Position numbers and translations under genes: made by a program. The notes beneath the pieces are model-generated. The model did not search any database. It saw only the letters and a program-made list of their open reading frames with translations, and was not told where the DNA came from. This document shows, piece after piece, positions 43,011 through 52,107 of a stretch of DNA of 64,000 nt. Each line of letters opens with the position of its first letter. The first letter of the stretch is position 1. Source of the stretch: Labrys sp. KNU-23 (lineage in GTDB: Bacteria > Pseudomonadota > Alphaproteobacteria > Rhizobiales > Labraceae); the NCBI RefSeq assembly GCF_008330945.1, contig NZ_CP043489.1, positions 4,661,501 through 4,725,500 of the forward strand, given 5' to 3'.

Positions 43011-44603
43011 ATGAGTGGATCGACTGACGAGGACGTCAAAGTCCTCCATTCCATGGGCTACGCGCAGGAGTTGGCGCGCCGCATGGGCGGTTTTTCGAAT
43101 TTTGCGATCTCCTTTTCCATCATCTGCATCCTTGCCGGCGGCATCACCTCGTTTCCGCTGGCAATGGGGACCGGTTCTGGCTTCGAAGCGACGATCGGCT
43201 GGGTCATCGGCGGTGTCTTCGCCCTCGTTGTCGCTGCCTGTCTCGGGCAGATCGGTTCAGCCTATCCGACGGCCGGCGGCCTTTATCACTGGTCGTCCAT
43301 CCTGGGCGGGCGCGGTTGGGGCTGGGCAACGGCGTGGATCAATCTTCTGGGCCTGATCTTCGTGGTCGCGTCGGTCAATGTCGGCGTCTGGCTGCTTTTC
43401 AGGGACCTGGTGCTTTCGGGTGTCTTCCATGTCGACGTAACGGCTTGGACCGCTGTCACCACCGACCCGCTGCCGTCGGGCATGACGGCCGAACAGGCAA
43501 CGGCAATCAACAGTTCTGCCTATACCGCACAGGTCGTTGCGGTTAGCCTGATCACGCTGGCCCAGGCCCTGATCAACCATTTCGGCATCAAGCTCACCAC
43601 GCTGCTGACTGACTTTTCGGGCTATCTCATCCTGGTGATTGCCGTGGTGCTGACCCTGACTTTCCTGGGTTGGGGAGCTGGCTGGGACTTCTCGCGTCTC
43701 ACCACTTTCGTGAACAACACGGGTGACCCGGGCGGCAACTACGTCCCTGAGGCACGGCCTGCCTTCATCGCCTTCCTGGTCGGCCTGCTCTACCCGCTCT
43801 ACACCATCACCGGCTTCGATGCCTCGGCGCACACTTCGGAGGAAACCCAGAATGCCCGCGTGGCCGTGCCCAGAGGCATGATCCATTCGGTGTTCTGGTC
43901 GCTGGTGTTCGGCTTTGCCATGGCGGTGTCCTTCGTGCTGGCCAGCCCGGACCTTGCCCAGACCGCCAAGGACGGCGGTGCTGGCTGGTTCAACTTGTTC
44001 AACAACCTGCCAGCGCCGGGCCTGCTCAAGGATGTCCTGGCCATCGGCATCGTGCTGGCCAATTTCATCTGTGCCTTGGCCGGCCTGACCTCGACCTCGC
44101 GCATGATCTATGCCTTTGCCCGTGACGGTGGCCTGCCGGCTTCCGGCGTCTGGAAGGGCGTGAGCCCGACATGGCGCACGCCGGTGGCAGCGATCTGGCT
44201 CGGAGCGGTGCTCTCGGTCGCCGCCACGCTCTATTCGCCGGCCTTCGCGGCGCTGGCGGCAGGCTGCGCGCTGTTCCTCTATGTCTCTTACGCGATGCCG
44301 ATCGCTGCCGGACTGCTGGCGGAGGGCAAGACCTGGACCGAATTCGGGCCCTTCCGCCTCGGCATCTGGTCCAAGCCTCTCGGCGTGATCGCGGTGCTCG
44401 GCGTGCTCGTCCTGATGTATGCCGGCATCCAGCCGCCCTTCGACATCCTGATCAACTATGCCATCGGCCTGCTGGTGCTGCTGCTGGTATTGTGGTTCGG
44501 CATCGAGGCTCGCCGGTTCAAGGGGCCGCCGATCGGTGGAGACATTGCCAAGCGGGCCAGCGAGATCGCCGAGGCCGAAAAGGCCGTCGGCCAGAGCACC
44601 TGA
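43011..44603 (+). CDS. APC-superfamily amino acid/amine permease
   Basis: A 530-residue protein with about 12 membrane helices. The start GGFSNFAISFSIICILAGGI and QIGSAYPTAGGLYHWSSILG match the amino acid/choline/GABA (BAT1/UGA4-like) branch of APC transporters. ITGFDASAHTSEETQNA is the conserved loop of that branch. It probably imports an amine or amino alcohol for the ligase and dehydrogenases that follow. GGGGGA precedes the ATG. Confidence 0.9.
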   Translation: MSGSTDEDVKVLHSMGYAQELARRMGGFSNFAISFSIICILAGGITSFPLAMGTGSGFEATIGWVIGGVFALVVAACLGQIGSAYPTAGGLYHWSSILGGRGWGWATAWINLLGLIFVVASVNVGVWLLFRDLVLSGVFHVDVTAWTAVTTDPLPSGMTAEQATAINSSAYTAQVVAVSLITLAQALINHFGIKLTTLLTDFSGYLILVIAVVLTLTFLGWGAGWDFSRLTTFVNNTGDPGGNYVPEARPAFIAFLVGLLYPLYTITGFDASAHTSEETQNARVAVPRGMIHSVFWSLVFGFAMAVSFVLASPDLAQTAKDGGAGWFNLFNNLPAPGLLKDVLAIGIVLANFICALAGLTSTSRMIYAFARDGGLPASGVWKGVSPTWRTPVAAIWLGAVLSVAATLYSPAFAALAAGCALFLYVSYAMPIAAGLLAEGKTWTEFGPFRLGIWSKPLGVIAVLGVLVLMYAGIQPPFDILINYAIGLLVLLLVLWFGIEARRFKGPPIGGDIAKRASEIAEAEKAVGQST

Positions 44604-44648
44604 ACATGAGAGCGGCCGGCTCTGGCCACTGCCAGGGCCGGCCGCTCC

Positions 44649-44749
44649 AAAGCGTTTTGCGACTAGCTGGAATCACCAGGAATCGCAGAGACGCGGCGCA
44701 ACAAAGAGCTGGAGCGACAGAGCGTTCAGTCCCGAACACATTTCGCTCC
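44649..44749 (+). repeat. Dispersed ~100-bp palindromic repeat, copy C
   Basis: It begins AAAGCGTTTTGCGA and shares TGGAATCACCAGGAATCGCA, the AACAAAGAGCTGGAGC centre and the GAGCGTTCAG...CTCC end with copies D and E. It lies between the permease and the GS-like gene. Confidence 0.7.
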
Positions 44750-44803
44750 GGCACACGGAACCATCCATCAAGAACAGACCCAGAGAGACGGAACTAGCGG
44801 ATC

Positions 44804-46177
44804 ATGGCGAACCCAGCGAGACCAACCAACGCAGCCGAGGCGATCGCCTATGTGCGTGAGCACGGATTTTCCGATGTGAAAGTCGGTGTCTTCGACATAG
44901 ACGGCGTCTTCCGCGGCAAATACATGGCTCGCGAAAAGTTCGAGAGTGCCCTCGAAAAGGGCTTCGGCTTCTGCAACGTGGTGCTCGGCTGGGACTCGAA
45001 CGACCAACTCTACGACAACACCTCTTTCGCCGGCTGGCACAATGGCTATCGCGATGCCGAGGCCCGCTTCCTGCCCGAGACCATGCGTGTCATCCCGCTC
45101 GAGGACGGCATGCCGCTCTTCATCGGCGAGTTTGCCGGCGAGGCGGAGAGCTATTGTCCGCGCGGCACGTTGCGCCGGGTGCTCAAGCGCGCAGCGGACA
45201 TGGGCTACAAAGTCTCGGCCGCGGCGGAGTTCGAGTTCTTCGTCTTCGACGAAACACCCCATAGCGTGCGCGAGAAGCGCTTCCGCAATCTGAAGAACAT
45301 CACGCCGGGCTTCTTCGGCTACTCCATGCTGCGTGCCGGCGTGCATGCCGATTTCTACCAGGATCTCCTGCAGATGTGCCGCGAGATGGACATGGAGATC
45401 GAGGGCCTGCACACAGAGACCGGCCCTGGTGTGCTCGAAGCGGCGCTCAAGGTCGACGAGGCCCTGGCCATGGCCGACAAGGCCGCGCTGTTCAAGACCT
45501 ACACCAAGATCCTGGCGCAGAAGCGCGGCTGGATGGCCACCTTCATGGCCAAGTGGTCGCATGACTGGCCGGGGCAGTCCGGGCATCTGCATGCATCCCT
45601 CTCGGATCTCAAGACCGGCAAGGGGGTCTTCCACGATCCCTCCAAGCCGCATGCGATGTCGGACGAGATGCGCTGGTTCGTCGGTGGCCAGCAGGCGCTG
45701 ATGCCGGAATTGCTGGCGATGATCGCCTGTACGGTGAATTCCTACACCCGCCTCATCCCCGGTTTCTGGGCACCGACGGATGCCAGCTGGGGCGTGGAGA
45801 ACCGCACCTGCGCCCTGCGTGTCATCCCCGGCTCCGAGAAGTCCCAGCGTGTCGAATATCGCGTGGCGGCCGCCGACATCAATCCCTACATCGCCCTGGC
45901 GGCGGCGATCGGCTCCGGCCTGTGGGGCATCGAGAACCGCATCGAGCCTGATGCACCGGTCCAGGGCTCGGCCTATGACAAGAAGTTTCCCAAGGTGCGC
46001 CAGCTGCCACGCTCGCTCTGGGACGCCGCCCAGCGCCTCAAAGCTTCCAAGGCGGCACGGTCTCTGTTCGGCGATGCCTTCGTCGAGCATTATGCCGCGA
46101 CCCGCGAATGGGAGGAGCGCGAATTCCGTCGCTCTATTTCGGATTGGCAGCTGGAACGCTATTTCGAAATCATCTAG
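44804..46177 (+). CDS. Glutamine-synthetase-like gamma-glutamyl-amine ligase
   Basis: A 457-residue GS-family protein. The N-terminal beta-grasp (to about 110) has KVGVFDIDGVFRGKYMARE. The catalytic domain has AAAEFEFFVFDET (metal Glu), the EGLHTETGPGVLEAAL segment, SGHLHASLSD (His of the ATP site) and NRTCALRVIPG. The EFEFF and TETGPGV versions are those of PuuA/GlnT-type enzymes, which join glutamate to amines, rather than true GlnA. With an alcohol dehydrogenase and an aldehyde dehydrogenase downstream it probably makes a gamma-glutamyl amide of an amino alcohol such as ethanolamine. The substrate is inferred. Confidence 0.85.
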   Translation: MANPARPTNAAEAIAYVREHGFSDVKVGVFDIDGVFRGKYMAREKFESALEKGFGFCNVVLGWDSNDQLYDNTSFAGWHNGYRDAEARFLPETMRVIPLEDGMPLFIGEFAGEAESYCPRGTLRRVLKRAADMGYKVSAAAEFEFFVFDETPHSVREKRFRNLKNITPGFFGYSMLRAGVHADFYQDLLQMCREMDMEIEGLHTETGPGVLEAALKVDEALAMADKAALFKTYTKILAQKRGWMATFMAKWSHDWPGQSGHLHASLSDLKTGKGVFHDPSKPHAMSDEMRWFVGGQQALMPELLAMIACTVNSYTRLIPGFWAPTDASWGVENRTCALRVIPGSEKSQRVEYRVAAADINPYIALAAAIGSGLWGIENRIEPDAPVQGSAYDKKFPKVRQLPRSLWDAAQRLKASKAARSLFGDAFVEHYAATREWEEREFRRSISDWQLERYFEII

Positions 46178-46369
46178 ATGTGATCACAAAAGCCGTCGGC
46201 GTCCTTGCGGATGTTCCGGCTGTTTTGAACGGGAGATTGCGGAGAGTGCTCGCAGCGGGTTCGCGCCATTGCGGGCACCGACACGGTTCCCATCTATTTC
46301 GCGTGGAGAGGTCGAACTGCCTCGCTACGCCCGCAGGAACGGCACACGAGCTGCCAGAGGTTCTCAATC

Positions 46370-47755
46370 ATGTCCGACATCGTCTGTATCTCCCCCATCG
46401 ACGGCAAGGAGCTGGTGCGTCGCCCGGCCGCCAGCGCCGGCGAGATCGACGCGGCCCTGGCCGCGGCCCGCAAGGCCCAGAAGGAATGGCGCCGGCTCTC
46501 CATCGAGGAGCGTAGCGCCTATGTCCTGAAGTTCCTCGACGCCATGCTGGCGATGAACCAGGAAGTCGTCCCGGAACTCGCCCAGCAGATGGGCCGGCCG
46601 GTGCGCTACGGCGGCGAATTCCGCGGTTTCGAGGAGCGCGTGCGCTATATGGCGCGTATCGCCAAGGACAGCCTGGCTCCGACCATTCCGGATGACGACC
46701 GCCCCGGCTTCAAGCGCATGATCAAGCGCGAGCCGCTCGGCCTGGTCTTCGTGGTGGCGCCCTGGAACTACCCCTTCATGACCGCGGTCAACACGGTCGC
46801 CCCGGCGCTGATCGCCGGCAACGCCGTGATCCTCAAGCATGCGGCGCAGACCATCCTGGTGGGAGAGCGCTTCCAGAAGGCGATGGACGCGGCAGGCCTG
46901 CCCAAGGGGGTTTTCCAGAACCTGGTGCTCACCCATGAGCAGACCAGCGACATCCTGGCCAAGGGGCTGGTCGACCACACCAACTTCACCGGTTCCGTCG
47001 CAGGCGGCCGCGCCATCGAGAAGGCGGCTGCCGGCACCTTCATGACCCTCGGTCTCGAACTCGGCGGCAAGGACCCGGCCTATGTGCGGGCCGACGCCAA
47101 TGTCGAGCATGCGATCGAGAACCTGGTGGACGGCGCCTTCTTCAATTCGGGCCAGTGCTGCTGCGGCATCGAGCGCATCTATGTGCATGAGAGCCATTAC
47201 GACCGCTTCGTCGACGGCTTTACCAATCTCACCAGCCAATATGTGCTCGGCAACCCGCTCGAGGAGAAGACGACGCTGGGCCCGATGGCCAATGTCCGCT
47301 TTGCCGACTGGGTGCGCAAGCAGACGGCCGAAGCCCTTGCCAAAGGAGCCAAGGCTCACATCGACACCTCGAAATTTGCGGCCGACGTCGCCGGTACGGC
47401 CTATCTCGCGCCGCAGGTCCTCACCAATGTCGACCATTCCATGTCGGTGATGATGGAAGAGAGTTTCGGCCCGGTCGTCGGCATCATGAAGGTGAAGTCC
47501 GACGAAGAGGCGATCGCCCTGATGAACGACTCGCCCTATGGCCTGACGGCGGCGATCTGGACCCAGGATCTCGACGCAGCCGAACGCATCGGCGGCGAGA
47601 TCGAGACGGGTACGATCTTCACCAACCGCTGCGACTATCTCGACCCCGGCCTGACCTGGACCGGCGTGAAGGATACCGGCCGCGGCACCGGCCTGTCACG
47701 GCTCGGTTACGACTCGCTGACCCAGCCCAAGAGCTATCACCTCAGGACGATCTAA
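46370..47755 (+). CDS. Aldehyde dehydrogenase (NAD-dependent)
   Basis: A 461-residue ALDH. NAD-binding VAPWNYPFMTAVNTVAPALI, catalytic Glu in LGLELGGKDPAYV and catalytic Cys in FFNSGQCCCGIERIYV; the C-terminal motif is ESFGPVVGIMKV. It likely oxidises the aldehyde made by the iron-containing alcohol dehydrogenase encoded 89 bases downstream. It is in the same direction and context as the GS-like ligase. The spacer to the GS gene (46178-46369) has no other feature. Confidence 0.93.
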   Translation: MSDIVCISPIDGKELVRRPAASAGEIDAALAAARKAQKEWRRLSIEERSAYVLKFLDAMLAMNQEVVPELAQQMGRPVRYGGEFRGFEERVRYMARIAKDSLAPTIPDDDRPGFKRMIKREPLGLVFVVAPWNYPFMTAVNTVAPALIAGNAVILKHAAQTILVGERFQKAMDAAGLPKGVFQNLVLTHEQTSDILAKGLVDHTNFTGSVAGGRAIEKAAAGTFMTLGLELGGKDPAYVRADANVEHAIENLVDGAFFNSGQCCCGIERIYVHESHYDRFVDGFTNLTSQYVLGNPLEEKTTLGPMANVRFADWVRKQTAEALAKGAKAHIDTSKFAADVAGTAYLAPQVLTNVDHSMSVMMEESFGPVVGIMKVKSDEEAIALMNDSPYGLTAAIWTQDLDAAERIGGEIETGTIFTNRCDYLDPGLTWTGVKDTGRGTGLSRLGYDSLTQPKSYHLRTI

Positions 47756-47844
47756 CCGGGGGCGGGTCTTCGGACCTGCCTCTTTCTCACCGCCCCGTTC
47801 AAGGCGGGTCTGAAGACCCGTCTCCCATTTCCCGGACCTCGCCC

Positions 47845-49011
47845 ATGACCACGACGTCTCCCCGCGCCAATTGGAGCTACCCCACTGCCATCCGCTTCGG
47901 CGCTGGCCGCATCTCGGAACTGGCGGAAGCCTGCAAGAGCGCCGGCATCACAGCACCGCTGCTGGTGACGGATCCCTTCCTCGCCACCCAGAAGATGACC
48001 AAGGATGCGCTGGACAGCCTCAAGGCGGCCGGGCTGCATGCGGCCATCTTTTCGGACGTGAAGCCTAACCCGATCGAATCCAACGTCTATGCGGGCCTGG
48101 AAGTCCTGCGCAAGGGCGGGCACGACGGTGTCGTCGCCTTCGGCGGCGGCTCTGGGCTCGATGCCGGCAAGGTCATCGCCTTCATGGCGGGCCAGAAGCG
48201 GCCGATGTGGGACTTCGAAGACATCGGCGACTGGTGGACCCGGGCCGATCCCAACGGCATCGTGCCGATCGTGGCCGTGCCGACCACGGCTGGCACCGGC
48301 TCCGAAGTCGGCCGGGCAGGGGTGATCACCCAGGAAAAGACCCATACCAAGAAGGTGATCTTCCATCCCCTGATGATGCCCAAGGTGGTGATCTGCGATC
48401 CTGAGCTCACCGTTGGCATGCCCAAGCACATCACCGCCGGCACCGGGCTCGATGCGCTGGCCCATTGTCTGGAAGCCTATTGCTCGCCCTTCTACCATCC
48501 GATGGCCGAGGGCATGGCGGTCGAGGGCGTGCGCCTGGTCAAGGAATTCCTGCCGCGCGCCTACAAGGACGGCACGGATCTCGAAGCCCGCGCCCACATG
48601 ATGTCGGCTGCGGCGATCGGCGCGACGGCCTTCCAGAAGGGGCTTGGTGCCATCCACGCGCTCTCCCATCCGGTCGGCGCGCTCTACGACACCCATCACG
48701 GCCTGACCAATGCCGTGTTCATGCCCTATGTCATCGCCTTCAACAAAAAGGCGGTGAAGGAGAAGATCGAGCGGCTGGCGGCCTATATCGGGCTGAAGCC
48801 GCGCTATTCGGCGTTCCTCGACTGGACGCTGGCGTTGCGCGAGGAGCTCGGCGTGCCGCACACGCTCGCGGGTCTCAAGGTCGACGATCAGAAGTTCGAG
48901 CTGATGTCGAAGATGGCCCCGAAGGATCCGACCGCCGGCGGCAATCCGGTCACGCTCACCAAGGCCGGCGCCCTCAAGCTCTATCGCAAGACGTTGGAAG
49001 GGGCTATCTAG
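47845..49011 (+). CDS. Iron-containing alcohol dehydrogenase
   Basis: A 388-residue group III (Fe-ADH) enzyme. NAD-binding VAFGGGSGLDAGKVIAFMA; PTTAGTGSEV; metal ligands in TGLDALAHCLEAY and GAIHALSHPVGALYDTHHGL (Asp and three His). In this cluster the substrate may be the alcohol group of a gamma-glutamylated amino alcohol; the ALDH gene just upstream takes the aldehyde on. A repeat (copy D) begins at the last base of its stop codon. Confidence 0.92.
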   Translation: MTTTSPRANWSYPTAIRFGAGRISELAEACKSAGITAPLLVTDPFLATQKMTKDALDSLKAAGLHAAIFSDVKPNPIESNVYAGLEVLRKGGHDGVVAFGGGSGLDAGKVIAFMAGQKRPMWDFEDIGDWWTRADPNGIVPIVAVPTTAGTGSEVGRAGVITQEKTHTKKVIFHPLMMPKVVICDPELTVGMPKHITAGTGLDALAHCLEAYCSPFYHPMAEGMAVEGVRLVKEFLPRAYKDGTDLEARAHMMSAAAIGATAFQKGLGAIHALSHPVGALYDTHHGLTNAVFMPYVIAFNKKAVKEKIERLAAYIGLKPRYSAFLDWTLALREELGVPHTLAGLKVDDQKFELMSKMAPKDPTAGGNPVTLTKAGALKLYRKTLEGAI

Positions 49012-49109
49012 AGCAAAGTGCGTTCAGCCGGAAACGCTTGTTTGCTCTCACTCTTTGGTTCGACGCGTCTTTGCGATTCTTGGTGATTCCGCCAAATCGC
49101 AAAACGCTT
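49011..49109 (-). repeat. Dispersed ~100-bp palindromic repeat, copy D
   Basis: Read on the minus strand it starts AAGCGTTTTGCGATTTGG, has GGAATCACCAAGAATCGCAA and CGTCGAACCAAAGAGT, and ends in a GTTCAGCC-centred inverted pair and CTTTGCTC. It overlaps the final base of the alcohol dehydrogenase stop codon. Confidence 0.75.
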
Positions 49110-49260
49110 AGGGCGTCCTGACGGTACCTCGCCGGTTGGACGGATGTTTCATTCTCTCCAGGATGAGGCACTGACGATATCGGAGCAGAGCGCGTCATCC
49201 GAATGCGCTCTGCCCTTGGCGTCACGGAACAGTCGATCCCCAGGCGCGCTCGAAGATGCC

Positions 49261-50139
49261 ATGCCAAGCAAGCCCGATCTTCACGACCGTCTCGCAGCTT
49301 TGCCCTTGTGGAACGGTCCCATCGGCATCGAGCCGGTGGCAGGTGGCCTGACCAATCGCAATCTCCTGATTACCGCGCTGCAGGGCCGCTTCGTGGCTCG
49401 CATCGCCGGCGACAATGCCGCGCATGATATCGACCGTGCAGCCGAGCAGGCCGCCACGCGTGCTGCAGCCGCATGCGGGCTCGGGCCTGATCTGGTCTGG
49501 GCCGAGCCAGGGTTGATGATCCTGCGTCATATCGAAGGGCGCACGCTCGGGAGCGCCGATTTCGCTGACCAGACAAAATTGCGACGCGTTCTGGAATTGC
49601 TGAACAGGGTCCGGCGGGAGCTGCCCGACCAGTATCGGGGGCCTTTACGCGACAGAAGCCCGTTCGCGATTCTTGAGCACTACGCCAAGAAGCTTTCTGC
49701 AGAACCCAACCGCTGGCGGCGAGCTGCCGATCGCTATCGGCCGCTGCTCGCCAGACTGGCGGCGCGACTTGCAGCCATGCCTTCCGGCTTCGCCCATAAC
49801 GATATTCATGGCGACAACATCATCGACGACGGCCGGCGCCTTTGGCTGGTCGATTGGGAATATGCCGGGCAGGGCCAGCCTCTCGTCGATCTCGCCAGTC
49901 TCGTCAACAATGCCGGTCTGGACGGGGAGGCTGCCCATATCTGCCTCGTCGATTGGCTGGGCCGTCCACCGACGGCGGAAGAGAGGCGAGGCTTCGCGAC
50001 CATGCGCCTGGCGGCAGCCATGCGCGATCTTTTTTGGGGCTATGCGCAGGACGGTTTGGTGGCGAGCCAGCTTGGCAAACTCGACGACTACATCGCCATC
50101 AATGAAAATCGGGTGCGTGCCGCTGCTGCCAGGCTTTGA
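49261..50139 (+). CDS. Choline/ethanolamine-kinase-like phosphotransferase
   Basis: A 292-residue APH/choline kinase-fold protein. The ATG at 49261 gives MPSKPDLHDRLAALPLWNG; residues upstream of it fall in the repeat-bearing spacer. Motifs: GGLTNRNLLITALQGRFVAR (ATP lobe), the catalytic loop GFAHNDIHGDNIIDD (Brenner motif, Asp) and LWLVDWEYAGQG (metal Asp). Choline/ethanolamine kinases of this type act on small amino alcohols. This agrees with an amino-alcohol theme for the cluster. It is transcribed in the same direction but after a 250-base spacer. Confidence 0.85.
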   Translation: MPSKPDLHDRLAALPLWNGPIGIEPVAGGLTNRNLLITALQGRFVARIAGDNAAHDIDRAAEQAATRAAAACGLGPDLVWAEPGLMILRHIEGRTLGSADFADQTKLRRVLELLNRVRRELPDQYRGPLRDRSPFAILEHYAKKLSAEPNRWRRAADRYRPLLARLAARLAAMPSGFAHNDIHGDNIIDDGRRLWLVDWEYAGQGQPLVDLASLVNNAGLDGEAAHICLVDWLGRPPTAEERRGFATMRLAAAMRDLFWGYAQDGLVASQLGKLDDYIAINENRVRAAAARL

Positions 50140-50565
50140 CCCTCCCGTCGCCGAGCACCGTGCCGAAAAGCGATATCGGTTTTCGGAGAAAGCGATGCGG
50201 TAACAAGAGCTTATAATGTCGACCCCGATTCCAAGATCGGATCTGATGTGAAGACCGGCAATTGACGGCCTTCGGAATTTTCCAGGCGTACCGATAGATC
50301 TGTTTTTGCGACTTGTTGGGTTGGCAAGCAACTAACGGCGGAGGTGTCAATTTACCGCTTCACTATTAGGTGATATCTACGTCAATCGGCTGTTTTCGTA
50401 TTGTAAGGTATAGTTGACTTCGTTATCTTTTTAGAAAATATATCCGAATCATTATCGTATAAGCATTATAAATCGAATTATTAATATAATTCAACTTATG
50501 GTTGAATTGTTGTTTCGGCCTAATTTGTATAAATGTTCTTTAATTTTATTGTAAGTGGTGCTGTG
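50140..50565 (+). other. Spacer with relic palindrome and AT-rich region
   Basis: CCGAAAA (50163-50169) and TTTTCGG (50180-50186) form a short palindrome like the core of a repeat common in rhizobial genomes. From about 50330 to 50560 the sequence is strongly AT-rich, unlike its surroundings, and probably holds the promoter of the next gene. No other gene was seen. Confidence 0.5.
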
Positions 50566-51336
50566 ATGAAAAGGCCTAGTGTTCTTATCGCCTGCGTGTG
50601 TGGAAACCGTTTTGTCGATATCGACGCCGTACGCTCTTTTCTCAGCATTGCCCTGGACTTGAAAGAGCGGAAGGTCGAGGTCGACTTTCTCGGGCAATCT
50701 GGCATTCCACATCTTGAGCACGCACGGAACGCAGTTGTCAGTTACTTCCTGGAAGGGCGCAGCGACTATCTTCTTTGCCTGGATTCGGACATGGAGATAT
50801 TGCCCAAGACGATTGGACGGTTGCTCCAATTCAGCCAGCTTCACGACAAGCCGTTCACTGCGGCGCCCTATGTGTCGAAGGGCTACGACAATGAGAAAGC
50901 CAGCAAGGTTTTCGCCCGCGATCTCGAGGATTTTCACGCTGCCACTTCGCGTTGGAATGTCGTGTTCGAGGATCCGAAGGCGCTGACGGGACAGGGGCGG
51001 CTGGACACACGCAACGGCTTTGCGCGCGCCATACGCGTCGGAGCCGGGGCCATGCTCTGTCGTCGCGATATGCTGGAGACGATGGTCGCACGCTGCAGGG
51101 AGGAGGGCTACTCCTACCACAATGTGCCGCTCCGTCTGTTCCCGCTGTTCAACATCCCGGTGGTGAACGGCGAGGCGGTCGGTGAGGACTATGCCTTTTG
51201 CGATCGTTGGCACGCTTGCGGCGGCGAGTTGTGGGTCGATACCACGGCAACGATCCGGCACAACGGTCATCATTCCTACCGTGGCAATCTTGCCGAGACG
51301 CTCGACTTGCGCCGGCGCGCGCTGCCTCAGATCTAG
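50566..51336 (+). CDS. Small glycosyltransferase-like protein (GT-A type)
   Basis: A 256-residue protein starting MKRPSVLIACVCGNRFVDID. An upstream in-frame ATG (50533) would add 11 hydrophobic residues encoded in AT-rich DNA and is less likely. The segment GIPHLEHARNAVVSYFLEG with YLLCLDSDMEIL gives a DxD-like metal site as in GT-A transferases. GAGAMLCRRDMLETMVARC and GEDYAFCDRWHACGGELWVD resemble late acceptor-side motifs of bacterial family-2-like enzymes. No sugar-nucleotide or polysaccharide genes lie next to it. The promoter region is AT-rich, which suggests possible transfer. Confidence 0.65.
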   Translation: MKRPSVLIACVCGNRFVDIDAVRSFLSIALDLKERKVEVDFLGQSGIPHLEHARNAVVSYFLEGRSDYLLCLDSDMEILPKTIGRLLQFSQLHDKPFTAAPYVSKGYDNEKASKVFARDLEDFHAATSRWNVVFEDPKALTGQGRLDTRNGFARAIRVGAGAMLCRRDMLETMVARCREEGYSYHNVPLRLFPLFNIPVVNGEAVGEDYAFCDRWHACGGELWVDTTATIRHNGHHSYRGNLAETLDLRRRALPQI

Positions 51337-52107
51337 CTCAACCTCTGAAATCGATGTGCTGCCGACGTTGGTGCGGTCCTCAATCATGAGCGCTACGGCG
51401 CGGCTGGCTTAGACTCCATATTCTCGGAGTTCCGGGGTCAGGGTCGGTGGTTTTTCCGAGTCCTTTACCGAGATGGATTCATCGCTGGTCGATCCGCAGA
51501 TGCGTCGAGTGAGAGCATCGGGATGGATAATGGGCCTCCCGCGTCCTGCCAGCCATCCTTCGCGCCTTGATGAGATCGGGGCCTTCACGAAATTCAGCGC
51601 GATGAACACCCTGCAGCGGAATGCGTGCGTTGTTGACTAGAGATCGCAACGCAATCCTTCCGCGCGGTCTTTTTTTGACCGTATGCACGTGAAAGGTGTA
51701 GGTGCTATTTTCTATAACTTTAGGTATATATATTGTCAATTATAGCAACCAAACCTATGCGTGCAATAAATTTGGCTTAATTTTGGCGAATATATGAAGT
51801 CACACGTTTCTTGAGTAGGTTGATTGAGTGTGATTATTGCAACCTATAATTGATAAATTGGTGCTTTGACTCTTAAATGCAGAAAAAGTTGTGTCTTTTG
51901 GGTGACATGCCTTGGGCAAAACGATGTGAGTACCTTGGAATTGGTCGTTTTCGCGTTGTGGAAAGACGGCACCTGCCGCACTGTCACTTTCAACGATTCA
52001 CGCAATGGGTCGTCTCCGGGCCGCCGCCAGAGGCTGGGGCCGGGGTCTCGCGAGCCGGTCGGAGAGGTCAAGTTCCGACCGAGTAAAAATGTCTTGGAGG
52101 TCATCTC
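51337..52107 (+). promoter_or_regulatory. AT-rich region and long leader of porin 1
   Basis: About 770 bases without a recognisable gene. TATAAT at 51845-51850, with TTGA-rich sequence about 15-19 bases upstream, is the best promoter, giving a leader of roughly 250 bases. The last 117 bases share blocks with the porin 2 leader: CAACGATTCAC..ATGGGTCGT (51991-52013), GGGGTCTCGCGAG (52042-52054) and GTCTTGGAGGTCATCT just before the ATG. Confidence 0.55.
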
